From NCBI RefSeq assembly GCF_023256435.1, contig NZ_JAGDXM010000012.1, positions 1-33,711 on the forward strand: DNA of 33,711 bases, written 5' to 3'. A program made the translations under genes and the position numbers. Source of the stretch: Thermoplasma sp. GTDB lineage: Archaea > Thermoplasmatota > Thermoplasmata > Thermoplasmatales > Thermoplasmataceae. Numbering within the stretch: position 1 is the first letter of the stretch; the number at the start of each line of letters is the position of its first letter. Positions 24,099-32,019 of the stretch are shown here, piece by piece. Under the pieces are notes generated by a model. The model worked only from the letters and a program-made list of their open reading frames with translations. It was not told where the DNA came from and did not search any database.

Positions 24099-25232
24099 TC
24101 AGGCATGAACTGCCCTGTGCGATTTTATTGCCTGAATGTAGGCTGATGCCAGAAATGCCATCAACCCAGATATTATGCATACCACAGCTATGCCGGAGGC
24201 AAGTGAAGATGGATCAATAAGCGCCGCTATGAATGGGGAAAATCCACCAATGATCCTGCCGGAGAAAAACACTATATTTGTAGCCAGCGCTCTTGAACCT
24301 GGTGGATAATTTTCACTGACCCATATACCGCTGAATGAGAAGAAACCGGAAGATATGTATATCGCGGCGAGAATGGCAAGAAAGTAAGCATCCACATGCA
24401 ACAGTATAAGTGCCAGTGAGAACAGAACACCAGATCCCGCAAAGGCCATTGCGACATGTCCTCTCCTGTATCTGTCCGATAGAAAGCCGGCTATCACGAA
24501 TCCGGAAAACCCCGCGAGAGACAGCACAGTTACAAATATGGGGCTGACCTTCAGATCAGAAAGGAGAGTCGGCACATCCGCCATGAGCGGTATGCTGAAC
24601 ATGAATGCACCTATTACAACTAAGGAGAACGCAATCGTATAGCGCATGAAATTGGGATCCTTTTCATGCACACCCACGATCCGCCTGCCACCGGTCTCCA
24701 TGATCATGGCAGCTGACGGTATGGAAAAGAGAAGCGCTATGAGGCCGGCAACCATAAGGTATGTACGCCAGTAATGGAAAAATACGAAGAGAACAGAATC
24801 CAGCATGAAACCAAGGAAATAGAGGCTCTGCATTATACCCCCTATCGTACCCGATGAACGCCTGAGCGTTTCAACGACCACTGGATAGGATACGCCGTTC
24901 TGGGCGTTCACTCCAAGTCCTATGAGGAACCAGAAAGCGTATATCATGTATATGGACACCGAAAATGATGATGCCAGGGTAAATAAGCCGAAAATGGCAG
25001 AGGATATAAGCATTATCAACCTTCTCCCGTACCTGTCCGCAGCGTACCCAAGCAGGAGCCCTCCGATGGCCCCGCCTATGAAGTCCAGAGGTATGGCAAG
25101 AAGCACCGATGAAATTGGAACAGCAAATTGACCGGCGATCTGCGGTACGACCATGGAGATGGAGAAGACAGAAAAGGCTGAGAAGAGAAAAGGTATCATA
25201 ACCCCGGGTATGTTCCGAAGTCTATCCACCAT
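24099..25232 (-). CDS. MFS transporter
   Basis: This is a major facilitator of 377 residues from ATG 25232. The TATA TTTTATTTAAC about 25 nt upstream favours it over the GTG at 25238. About 12 hydrophobic segments are seen. The loop 2-3 motif is GYAADRYGRRLIM, and its second-half counterpart is GFLSDRYRRG. The family resembles metabolite/proton symporters or sialic-acid-type carriers, but no substrate can be assigned. An 8-bp inverted pair, AATGATCA (25264-25271) and TGATCATT (25309-25316), flanks the upstream region and could be an operator. Confidence 0.88.
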   Translation of the reverse strand: MVDRLRNIPGVMIPFLFSAFSVFSISMVVPQIAGQFAVPISSVLLAIPLDFIGGAIGGLLLGYAADRYGRRLIMLISSAIFGLFTLASSFSVSIYMIYAFWFLIGLGVNAQNGVSYPVVVETLRRSSGTIGGIMQSLYFLGFMLDSVLFVFFHYWRTYLMVAGLIALLFSIPSAAMIMETGGRRIVGVHEKDPNFMRYTIAFSLVVIGAFMFSIPLMADVPTLLSDLKVSPIFVTVLSLAGFSGFVIAGFLSDRYRRGHVAMAFAGSGVLFSLALILLHVDAYFLAILAAIYISSGFFSFSGIWVSENYPPGSRALATNIVFFSGRIIGGFSPFIAALIDPSSLASGIAVVCIISGLMAFLASAYIQAIKSHRAVHA

Positions 25233-25397
25233 GCCCACACATATGCTGATGTTAAATAAAATTAATGATCATGGTAAAACTATTTCACAATTGGTCGGTT
25301 GGCAATCCTGATCATTTTGGAACTTACGTCAAGGTATGGATGAAGAGAACCATAAGGATGATCCACTTCAGTATAGAGAATTAGATCGAGAAAAAAT

Positions 25398-25664
25398 TCA
25401 GTAAACATCGGCTATATGCCTCACGTCCACCATCGCAACATCGTATATATCATCGCACACGTTGAGCTTGAACTTTATGAATGTGCGCTCAACAGGCTTT
25501 CCGTTTTCAGTGGATCCTATACGCACCATCTCGCTGAGGTTGGCGTATATCAGATCGCCATTATCCAGCCTCACCCTCCTTATCAGGTTGACATCAAGTT
25601 TCGGCACATAGGATGTCCTGGTGAGGCAACCATTCCATTTCATATAGAAATCGTCGGAATTCAT
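25398..25664 (-). CDS. Small hypothetical protein
   Basis: This 88-residue protein is taken from ATG 25664, which is preceded by GGGGTGG as a ribosome-binding site. A GTG at 25673 would add three residues and overlaps that site. I do not recognise the family. It is soluble, acidic/basic mixed and probably beta-rich: VNLIRRVRLDNGDLIYANLSEMVRIGS then FIKFKLNVCDDIYDVAMVDV. An AT-rich TATA region lies just upstream (near 25685-25700). There is no signal or membrane segment. It stands alone between an MFS gene and a DUF309 gene, so context gives no function. Confidence 0.65.
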   Translation of the reverse strand: MNSDDFYMKWNGCLTRTSYVPKLDVNLIRRVRLDNGDLIYANLSEMVRIGSTENGKPVERTFIKFKLNVCDDIYDVAMVDVRHIADVY

Positions 25665-25952
25665 AAACACCACCCCATAATATTATTACAATTGTATAAA
25701 GCATGTAAAAAGATAAAGTATTCGATCTGAATGCTAAAACCGCAATTTCATGTGCTGAATTTAACAGAATTTGCATTGAACCATCGATGGGATATCGCAT
25801 AATATCTTCGCAAAGGCATGTCCGATACACCTCAAAATCCGTAAATATCCAGAAAGACTGCTATACCGTTAATGAATGTCAGATGCATACTTTTCTGCCG
25901 CAATTATCATGGGAAAATAAGGCGAGATGCTATCGTGAGGAGGCATTCCGAT

Positions 25953-26363
25953 ATGGTCGAGATCTCGTTTTTTGCCGAGGAATCGGATCTGTATCGCATT
26001 ATGGATGAATCATGCAGCTATGCCGTGGTCATATGCCCTGAATGCGATGGTATTCGGACCGCAGATCTGGATTCAGCCTTCAGGAATGCAAGGTACCTCA
26101 TATCGGAGGAGAGATTCTGGGAGGCCCACGAGGCTCTGGAGGATGCCTGGCATAGCCTATCCGGAAAGAGAAAGACTGTGGTGCAGGCCATGATCTGGAT
26201 CGTCGCTGCCCAGGTTCACTGGCAGATGATGCATGCCGATACGGCACTGATCATGCATGAGAGGGGAATTCGAGAGATCAGAGCAGACATGCGTTTTCAT
26301 TATCCAATGACCGCTGAGGATTTTGACTCACTCCTGAATAACATCCGATGTGCTGGCGAATGA
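25953..26363 (+). CDS. DUF309 protein
   Basis: The protein has 136 residues from ATG 25953, preceded by GAGGAGG (25937-25943) at 9 nt spacing. An in-frame ATG at 25872 would add 27 residues unlike the family and lacks a clear site. The DUF309 signature is FWEAHEALEDAWHSLSG followed by a helical region with QAMIWIVAAQVHW. The family is all-alpha with conserved His/Glu that suggest metal binding or a buried charged network; its function is unknown. An N-terminal C-x2-C (CPEC, about residues 28-31) is present, not obviously part of the family core. It converges on the exonuclease gene. Confidence 0.78.
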   Translation: MVEISFFAEESDLYRIMDESCSYAVVICPECDGIRTADLDSAFRNARYLISEERFWEAHEALEDAWHSLSGKRKTVVQAMIWIVAAQVHWQMMHADTALIMHERGIREIRADMRFHYPMTAEDFDSLLNNIRCAGE

Positions 26364-26370
26364 ATGCGCC

Positions 26371-26937
26371 TCAGACCTCGCGCATGAATATAATGTCCAG
26401 ATCACTCTGCGGGAGCAAACTGCGTTTTTCCACGAGCCTAGCGTAGGCCTCTGCCTCGGCAAGGGCACCGTTGAGCGCGTTGTGGGGCCTCCTCTCGATA
26501 CCCAGCCCCAGCGCCGTGATCAGATCGTCAAGCCTCCTCCTTCCGCCCTTATAGATATCCGATGTTTCGAAGAGGTATTTCAGATCGATCCTCCTGTCTA
26601 TCCGGATCATACGAATCGAATTGATTATGCATTCCTGCCCTATGAACGCTATATCGAAGTCTATGTTATAGCCGGCAACCGTGTAATCCTTTGAGTTATC
26701 GGCATACCATTCGGTGAACGCTGTAAGCATATCATACATGGCGCTTCCTATGGAGGCCAGATAATCCCTTGTGAAGCCGTTGACCGAGAGCGCTCCGTCC
26801 TCTATCAGCGCCTCAGGATCCGGCCTCGCCTCCATGTAGAAACGGACCGACGGATTCTCATAGACCACGCACCCTATGCTAATGATGCTGCATTTCAACG
26901 GATCGAGGCCGGTTGTCTCGGTATCTATGAATATCAA
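26371..26937 (-). CDS. DEDDh-type exonuclease homologue, one catalytic Asp replaced
   Basis: This protein of the 3'-5' exonuclease family (DnaQ/RNase T-like) has 188 residues from TTG 26937. That start directly follows the TGA of the upstream MFS gene (TGA-A-TTG), suggesting re-initiation. The only upstream ATG, at 27033, would place 32 residues inside the MFS gene. Motif I is IDTETTG (D and E), motif II GYNIDFDIAF (D). Motif III reads PHNALNGALAEAEAY: the His is kept, but the Asp expected five residues after it is Gly (codon GGT). Loss of this fourth acidic ligand should cripple two-metal catalysis, so the protein may be inactive, use another residue, or act as a binding domain. Confidence 0.8.
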   Translation of the reverse strand: MIFIDTETTGLDPLKCSIISIGCVVYENPSVRFYMEARPDPEALIEDGALSVNGFTRDYLASIGSAMYDMLTAFTEWYADNSKDYTVAGYNIDFDIAFIGQECIINSIRMIRIDRRIDLKYLFETSDIYKGGRRRLDDLITALGLGIERRPHNALNGALAEAEAYARLVEKRSLLPQSDLDIIFMREV

Positions 26938-26938
26938 T

Positions 26939-28084
26939 TCAATCCCTGAACCAGCGGTATTTAACGTAGAGAGATATGTCGTATATGATCTTTGTTGCAC
27001 CCGCGACGTACAGAAGCGAAGGTGGCATTGCATCTATGAGAAATCCCCCTATGGCAGGCCCAGGCACCTGCCCCAGTGTCCGGACCGTTGTGAACACGGA
27101 GTTGCTGTTCACCCTGTAGTCTGCGGGTATGATCGTGTTGGTGAAGCTGTCCCTCGCCGGAACGTCCATCTGGCTCGTCGTCTGCCTCAGATACAGGAAT
27201 ACCTGGCTCGCTATCAAGTTCGGGATCACCGGCATGAGTATCAGGAAAAAGTTGCTTATGACATGGGTGTAAACCATGGTGCGTATCAGCCCTATCTTTC
27301 CAGATATGCGGGATGATATCAGTATCGATATGGCCGTCACGATATTGACTATTATGAATATGAAGCCAGCATATCCAAGCGATATATGGTAAACCACCTT
27401 GAACCAGAGCGTGATCATAGACGTGGTAACGAAGCCCCCTCCAAATGCATCGATCGAGAACAGTGCGGACAATGATGAAATGTGCCTCCTCACCTCGCCA
27501 GGTATTTCGCTGGCTGCCGATGGCCTGCTGTACTCAGGGAATGAGATCGCAAGGTATATCATGAGCTGGGCCAGAGCGAACACCAGTAGAACCATGAATA
27601 TGTAGGAAAAAACGTAGTGCACGTAAAGAAAGAGAAAAAGCGATGCTATGGCTGCGCTTCCATAGGATCCGAAGTTGTAAACCGAAAACGCCGTGTTCTT
27701 GCTCTTCTGGTTCTGCTCATACCTGCTTATTGTGTACTGTTCAACGGGCTGATAGGCTGAGAAATCGCGGCCCGTAAGCGAGATGCCGCCTATGAATATC
27801 GCTAATATGAAGACGTATACGTTCCGCGTGAATATGAGTATGAGGAATGCCAGCACCATGAGTCCGGATAACAGTATCATCTTCGGCTTCAGCTTCATTT
27901 TCACCCTTGGATAGAGAAGGATGAATACCGCGCCGGAGACCAGACTTATAAATATCACGATCGATGTGTAGACTGCGTTGATGCCCAGCGACGACAGGTA
28001 ATAGGGGACTATGATGGCCATGGCCGCAAATATGAAGGAACGAAAGGCCTTTGCTACCGTCAGAAGGAGGGTGTAGGCATGCAT
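26939..28084 (-). CDS. MFS transporter, divergent family
   Basis: This 381-residue integral membrane protein has about 11-12 hydrophobic segments and an MFS-like layout. It lacks the strong D-x-x-G-R-R loop of sugar carriers: loop 2-3 is PRVKMKLKPKM, and the second half has SSRISGKIGLIRTM. The segment VPARDSFTNTIIPADYRVN resembles drug or metabolite exporters of the MFS_1 type. ATG 28084 follows TATA-like TTTTTTATCAT (minus strand, about 28095-28110) inside two tandem ATGATAAAAA repeats. The exonuclease gene follows after 1 nt, so they are one transcription unit. The substrate is unknown. Confidence 0.82.
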   Translation of the reverse strand: MHAYTLLLTVAKAFRSFIFAAMAIIVPYYLSSLGINAVYTSIVIFISLVSGAVFILLYPRVKMKLKPKMILLSGLMVLAFLILIFTRNVYVFILAIFIGGISLTGRDFSAYQPVEQYTISRYEQNQKSKNTAFSVYNFGSYGSAAIASLFLFLYVHYVFSYIFMVLLVFALAQLMIYLAISFPEYSRPSAASEIPGEVRRHISSLSALFSIDAFGGGFVTTSMITLWFKVVYHISLGYAGFIFIIVNIVTAISILISSRISGKIGLIRTMVYTHVISNFFLILMPVIPNLIASQVFLYLRQTTSQMDVPARDSFTNTIIPADYRVNSNSVFTTVRTLGQVPGPAIGGFLIDAMPPSLLYVAGATKIIYDISLYVKYRWFRD

Positions 28085-28129
28085 GAAAATGTATGATAAA
28101 AAATGATAAAAAATTGTGCTTTCGAATGT

Positions 28130-28825
28130 TCAGTGCCTCCTGAGCAGGGCCACTACAACGACCGATCCAACGATTAGCCCTGCAACGGCACCTATCACCA
28201 GGTATTCAAACACAACGCCGGAAGGTACAGCTTTGACTGGTTTCGAGACTTCGAAGGTCACCGTAGTTTTCGCATGCTGTCCATCAGGGCTTGTTACAAG
28301 CAGCGTCACTGTATAGCTGCCGGGAGACGTGGCCTGGAATGACGCATAGTTTGTGCCGGTGACGTTCTTTGTGATCACGTTGCCTGATGAGCTGTTGACG
28401 AAAAGCACAGCGTCTGCGTCATAGCCCGTGTAAGAGAAGGAAACGTTGACACTTCCGTAGATCGTGGTGTTTGAAGCAGGTGTGTATATTGTCGCCGTTG
28501 GATAGAACTGCGATGCCGGAACGTTGACCACATTTATGGACGTGTAATTGTATGATCCGGTTGCCGTCACCTCCGTAAGATTGAACGTCAGAGTGCCGTA
28601 TGGAAGCATCGATCCATTGACTGTTATGGTTCCAGACTGAGCCGTCGGCTGTATTGTCGTCACCGCATTACCATTGTAATAAACCGTGATCGAATATGCA
28701 GACGTCAGGTTCAGGTTCACGCCGGATGAATATGCAACGTTGAATGTGCCATAGGCAAATGACGGCGCGCTGAGGGCCACAGACGGGGATGGCACGGATG
28801 TGGCATTATTGTGATCAAACATCAT
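28130..28825 (-). CDS. Ig-like surface protein with C-terminal membrane anchor
   Basis: The protein has 231 residues from ATG 28825 (MMFDHNNAT), chosen because the TATA TTTTTTAAACG (minus strand, 28846-28857) lies about 25 nt upstream. An ATG at 28885 would add 20 residues with no signal-like character. Two tandem beta-sandwich (Ig/PKD-like) units are apparent (about 15-110 and 112-200), rich in Ser, Thr, Tyr and N-x-S/T glycosylation sites. A C-terminal helix (VVFEYLVIGAVAGLIVGSVV) ends in LLRRH. The topology implies an outside domain, yet neither start provides an N-terminal export signal. It may be truncated from a larger surface-layer-like protein, or inserted by its tail. Possibly in operon with the MFS gene 45 bp downstream. 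Confidence 0.75.
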   Translation of the reverse strand: MMFDHNNATSVPSPSVALSAPSFAYGTFNVAYSSGVNLNLTSAYSITVYYNGNAVTTIQPTAQSGTITVNGSMLPYGTLTFNLTEVTATGSYNYTSINVVNVPASQFYPTATIYTPASNTTIYGSVNVSFSYTGYDADAVLFVNSSSGNVITKNVTGTNYASFQATSPGSYTVTLLVTSPDGQHAKTTVTFEVSKPVKAVPSGVVFEYLVIGAVAGLIVGSVVVVALLRRH

Positions 28826-28845
28826 GAAACTTTTATTAAAATTTT

Positions 28846-28997
28846 CGTTTAAAAAATAGATACTCAACTCATCGTTCCATAGCACATTATAGTTTCTTCG
28901 TATGATTCAAAGCATGCATGCCCTGTTCGATCCGAGCGATCGATTTACAATATTTATATTGTATGATATTTTTTAGACATAAATGCTTATATAATAT
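28846..28997. promoter_or_regulatory. Divergent promoters: Ig-like protein and APC permease
   Basis: The minus-strand box at 28846-28857 serves the Ig-like gene. The plus-strand CTTATATAATATG (28985-28997) is centred about 25 nt before GTG 29016. The region between them contains no gene. Confidence 0.6.
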
Positions 28998-29015
28998 GTA
29001 CATATCACATATTTT

Positions 29016-30407
29016 GTGAATAATCAAGGATATTCATCTCTAAGAAAAAATGCGATAGGACTTAAGGAAAACATGTTTCAGGGCGTTGCCGGTTCTGCAC
29101 CCGCTGGTGCTGCCGTTGCAACGCTGACGGGGGCCGCGGCCTATGCGCTTGGATCGCTTCCTCTGGCCGCATTCATCGCCTTCCTTGTTGTGTTCCTGAA
29201 TGCCTTCATAATAAGCCGTCTTTCAACCAGGATAGCCGGTGCTGGGGGCTACTATTACTACGTCAGAAGCGGCCTGGGAAGCCGCCCCGCAAGGTTCACC
29301 GGCTTTCTATACATGTTCTATCAGGTGATGGCGCTGGCCTTCATATCGCTCAGCGTTGGAGTCTTTGTTCCAGCAGTCCTCGGATCTGTATTCGGCATAG
29401 CGATACCTGGATATCTGATGTATGTCCTGATTATCGCTGTGCTTGCCTCCGGTTTCCTTATATCCTATAGTGGTGTGAAGGAATCTACAAGATACACGAT
29501 GTACATGGCCATAGCAGAGATGGCGATAGTGGCCGGCATGGGCATCGTCATCCTGGCCATGAGGCCGTCCATAAACACAGCATCCGTTTTCACCCCAAAG
29601 TTCGCCTACGGCGGACTCTCGGGTGTTGGAATAGGCGTTCTGCTGATGTACACCGCCTTCTCCGGCTTCGGTGCATCAACCCCGCTGGGGGAGGAGTCCA
29701 GGGAGGCTGAGAGAACAATATCGAAGTCTGTGCTCTTCACCGTTATAGTATTAGGAGCATTCTTCGTCTTCACCTCCTACTACTTCACGGTTGCATGGGG
29801 CCCGGCAAACATGGCTAGCTACGCCAGCCCGGACAACCTGGCTCCAGGCATCACCATGATCAGGAGCTATCTCGGTACCGGAGCGGCAATACTAATAACG
29901 GTGCTGTTCATAAACAGCCTTCTCACCGGTACGGTTGTCGTGACCAACAGCACGTCGCGAGTCATGATGGCCATGTCCAGGGACGGGATAATACACGGTG
30001 CCTTCAGCGGTGTGAGCCACAGAAAGACACCGCATATATCCGCAGCATTCATATCAGCCATGGCAGCAGCCATAGCCATAATATCTGCCGCTGTGATGGG
30101 CGGGTTCGGGGCATTCATAATGACTGCAACGGCAGCAACGCTAGGAGTCCTGCTGGTTCATGCGCTGATAAATGTCTCACTGCCGGCTTCTGACATACGA
30201 CTTCACCGATACCCCTACGGCAGCATAACGATCTCGGTTGTGTCAATAGCTGTGCTAGGCTTCATATTTTACAGCACGTTCATGTCCATAAGCACACCGG
30301 TCATCGTTGGATCGGCAGCATTCGCGATCTTCTCTGCCGCAGTATTGATCCACTCCATCAGGAATCCTGCTGGTGGATCTGGTATAGAAGCATCAGTCGA
30401 ATCATGA
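29016..30407 (+). CDS. APC-family amino acid permease
   Basis: This is a 463-residue amino acid-polyamine-organocation transporter with about 12 helices. The first helix region GVAGSAPAGAAVATLTG corresponds to the broken substrate-binding helix 1. GAGGYYYYVRSGLG is the conserved loop after helix 2. SGFGASTPLGEESREAERTISKSV is the helix 6/loop motif seen in this family. Start: GTG 29016, because TATA spacing puts the transcript start on that codon (leaderless GTG). The substrate is an amino acid or related amine, not further resolved. The gene is more GC-rich than the left of the window. Confidence 0.9.
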   Translation: MNNQGYSSLRKNAIGLKENMFQGVAGSAPAGAAVATLTGAAAYALGSLPLAAFIAFLVVFLNAFIISRLSTRIAGAGGYYYYVRSGLGSRPARFTGFLYMFYQVMALAFISLSVGVFVPAVLGSVFGIAIPGYLMYVLIIAVLASGFLISYSGVKESTRYTMYMAIAEMAIVAGMGIVILAMRPSINTASVFTPKFAYGGLSGVGIGVLLMYTAFSGFGASTPLGEESREAERTISKSVLFTVIVLGAFFVFTSYYFTVAWGPANMASYASPDNLAPGITMIRSYLGTGAAILITVLFINSLLTGTVVVTNSTSRVMMAMSRDGIIHGAFSGVSHRKTPHISAAFISAMAAAIAIISAAVMGGFGAFIMTATAATLGVLLVHALINVSLPASDIRLHRYPYGSITISVVSIAVLGFIFYSTFMSISTPVIVGSAAFAIFSAAVLIHSIRNPAGGSGIEASVES

Positions 30408-30440
30408 TGATCGATGGAAAAACACGATATATGACTGAAT

Positions 30441-30456
30441 ATTAAAAATTTTTAAT
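30441..30456. terminator. Bidirectional terminator-like palindrome
   Basis: ATTAAAAATTTTTAAT, a perfect 16-bp palindrome, lies in the 54-bp gap between two convergent genes (ends at 30407 and 30462). It gives T-runs on both strands, which suits archaeal termination in both directions. Confidence 0.5.
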
Positions 30457-30461
30457 TTTAT

Positions 30462-31895
30462 TCATGCTTTAACTGTATACCTCTTCTCTCCAGACGTTTC
30501 CTCGAGGTTTCTTCCCTTTGTCTCAGGAAGCAACACCAGCGTCAGTATGAAGGCTACGATTGCGAATATAGCTAGGATTGTGAAAAGCAGTGGAAGGTGT
30601 GCTGATGCGTCTGTCCCAAGTATTATCGCGTCGACGAACGTACCTATGAATGCTCCTGTCTTACCGCCCGCCGCTGACATCCCGGTTCCGAGACCCCTCG
30701 TGGTGACAGGGAAAACCTCGGGCGGATATACAAACGTTGTGACGTTTGGCCCGAACATTATGAAGAAGTAGCTAACACCGTAAAGCCCCAGGAAGAGGCT
30801 GAGGTTCCCTATGATGGAGTGGTAGCCTATCGCTATTATCGCATACGTCGCCGCCATCACGGCGAAGCCCGTTAGCTGTATCGTTTTCCTGCCTATCCTG
30901 TCGATTGTGAACGTGGCTATCCAGTAGCCTGGAAACGCTGCAACCGCAAATATCAAAAGTGTGTACTCAGTGGATTTTATAAGTGCAGGCATGCCCTTTA
31001 TTGTTGATGGTACAAGCGCTGAGAGTATCGTTGTGGACATTATCGAGTTTCCGTACAGTGCCCAGTCCATAAGGAACCAAGCCCCCATTGTTCCTATCAG
31101 CGTCAGAAGGAACGTCCTGTCCCTGAAGAGCGTTGACCACTTGGCCTTAACAACGTACTTCTCGTCATCTGAAACGCTCACATTTATGCCGGTGTATTCC
31201 TTAAGATCTCTGGCAGCTTTATTCACATCGCCCCTGGCAGCTGCGGTGTATCTGGGAGGCTCGGGCATCTTCAGCCTGAAGTATATGACTATTGCCGCAG
31301 GTATCGCTCCTATGGCAAGCAGCGCTTTCCATGTTATGGCCGGCGATACGCCGTGCAGCATGAATGCAAGCGCTATGAGAGGCCCGGCTATGAGGCCGAA
31401 GCTCTGCATGGAGAGTATGCTTCCTATGAATTTGCCGCGGCTCTTCGTGTTGGAATATTCCGCCATTATAGTTGAGCTGGCTGCGTAATCCCCGCCTATA
31501 CCTATACCAAGCAGAAACCTCCATCCTATAAGAGCGATGGCGTTGTTGTAGGGCGTCAGAAATGCGCTGCCCAAAGCTCCGATTATCAGTATGGCCAGTT
31601 CAAGGCCGTATATCCTCTTCCTTCCCAGATAATCGAGCAGCCTTCCGAACAGGATCGCGCCGATCACCGCAGATATGAGCGATGTGGAGCTTATCAGACC
31701 CTTGTAAAACGTATCTATAGTGGTCCATCCCGAGAGGGAAAGTAGCGATACAACAACACCTATTATGAACAGGTCGTAGGCATCGGTGAAGAAACCGAGG
31801 CCAGATATCAGAAGGGTTTTGATGTGGAAACTTCCCTGAGATCTGTTCAGGGCTTCGTTTATGGCATCCAAACCACCATTGTTCTCTGTCATCAT
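30462..31895 (-). CDS. MFS transporter, phosphate:H+ symporter-like (Pho84 type)
   Basis: This is a 477-residue MFS protein with 12 helices. Diagnostic segments of the Pho84/PHS group: GLGFFTDAYDLFIIGVV (helix 1), LLDYLGRKR (loop 2-3), GWRFLLGIGIGGDYAASS (helix 4), MDWALYGN (helix 7) and PPEVFPVTTRGLGTGMSAA (loop 10-11/helix 11). The family imports inorganic phosphate with protons. Some relatives carry organic acids or sugar phosphates, so phosphate is likely rather than certain. Start: two ATGs at 31895 and 31892. The minus-strand TATA near 31929-31942 gives a short leader of about 15 nt. It is divergent from nreA. Confidence 0.86.
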   Translation of the reverse strand: MMTENNGGLDAINEALNRSQGSFHIKTLLISGLGFFTDAYDLFIIGVVVSLLSLSGWTTIDTFYKGLISSTSLISAVIGAILFGRLLDYLGRKRIYGLELAILIIGALGSAFLTPYNNAIALIGWRFLLGIGIGGDYAASSTIMAEYSNTKSRGKFIGSILSMQSFGLIAGPLIALAFMLHGVSPAITWKALLAIGAIPAAIVIYFRLKMPEPPRYTAAARGDVNKAARDLKEYTGINVSVSDDEKYVVKAKWSTLFRDRTFLLTLIGTMGAWFLMDWALYGNSIMSTTILSALVPSTIKGMPALIKSTEYTLLIFAVAAFPGYWIATFTIDRIGRKTIQLTGFAVMAATYAIIAIGYHSIIGNLSLFLGLYGVSYFFIMFGPNVTTFVYPPEVFPVTTRGLGTGMSAAGGKTGAFIGTFVDAIILGTDASAHLPLLFTILAIFAIVAFILTLVLLPETKGRNLEETSGEKRYTVKA

Positions 31896-31928
31896 CTATT
31901 TATAGGCCGCGGTTATTTTACGTTTTTC

Positions 31929-31998
31929 TATATAATATATTTGTAATACATATATCTATATATTCTATATAAAAAATCAGATCTTTAACCTTAAATAC
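31929..31998. promoter_or_regulatory. Divergent promoters: phosphate-type symporter and nreA
   Basis: TATATAATATATTT (31929-31942) faces the symporter gene on the minus strand. CCTTAAATAC (31989-31998) is centred about 25 nt before ATG 32020 and implies leaderless nreA mRNA. The DNA between them is almost pure AT. Confidence 0.55.
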
Positions 31999-32019
31999 GC
32001 TCAGGCATTTGTTAAAAGT

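Noticed and set aside
28090-28110. Tandem ATGATAAAAA repeats
   Set aside because: Only two copies in AT-rich promoter DNA; best explained as part of a TATA region.
30961-31488. 175-codon open frame antisense to the Pho84-like transporter
   Set aside because: Long only because the transporter is GC-rich; no start signals or motifs.
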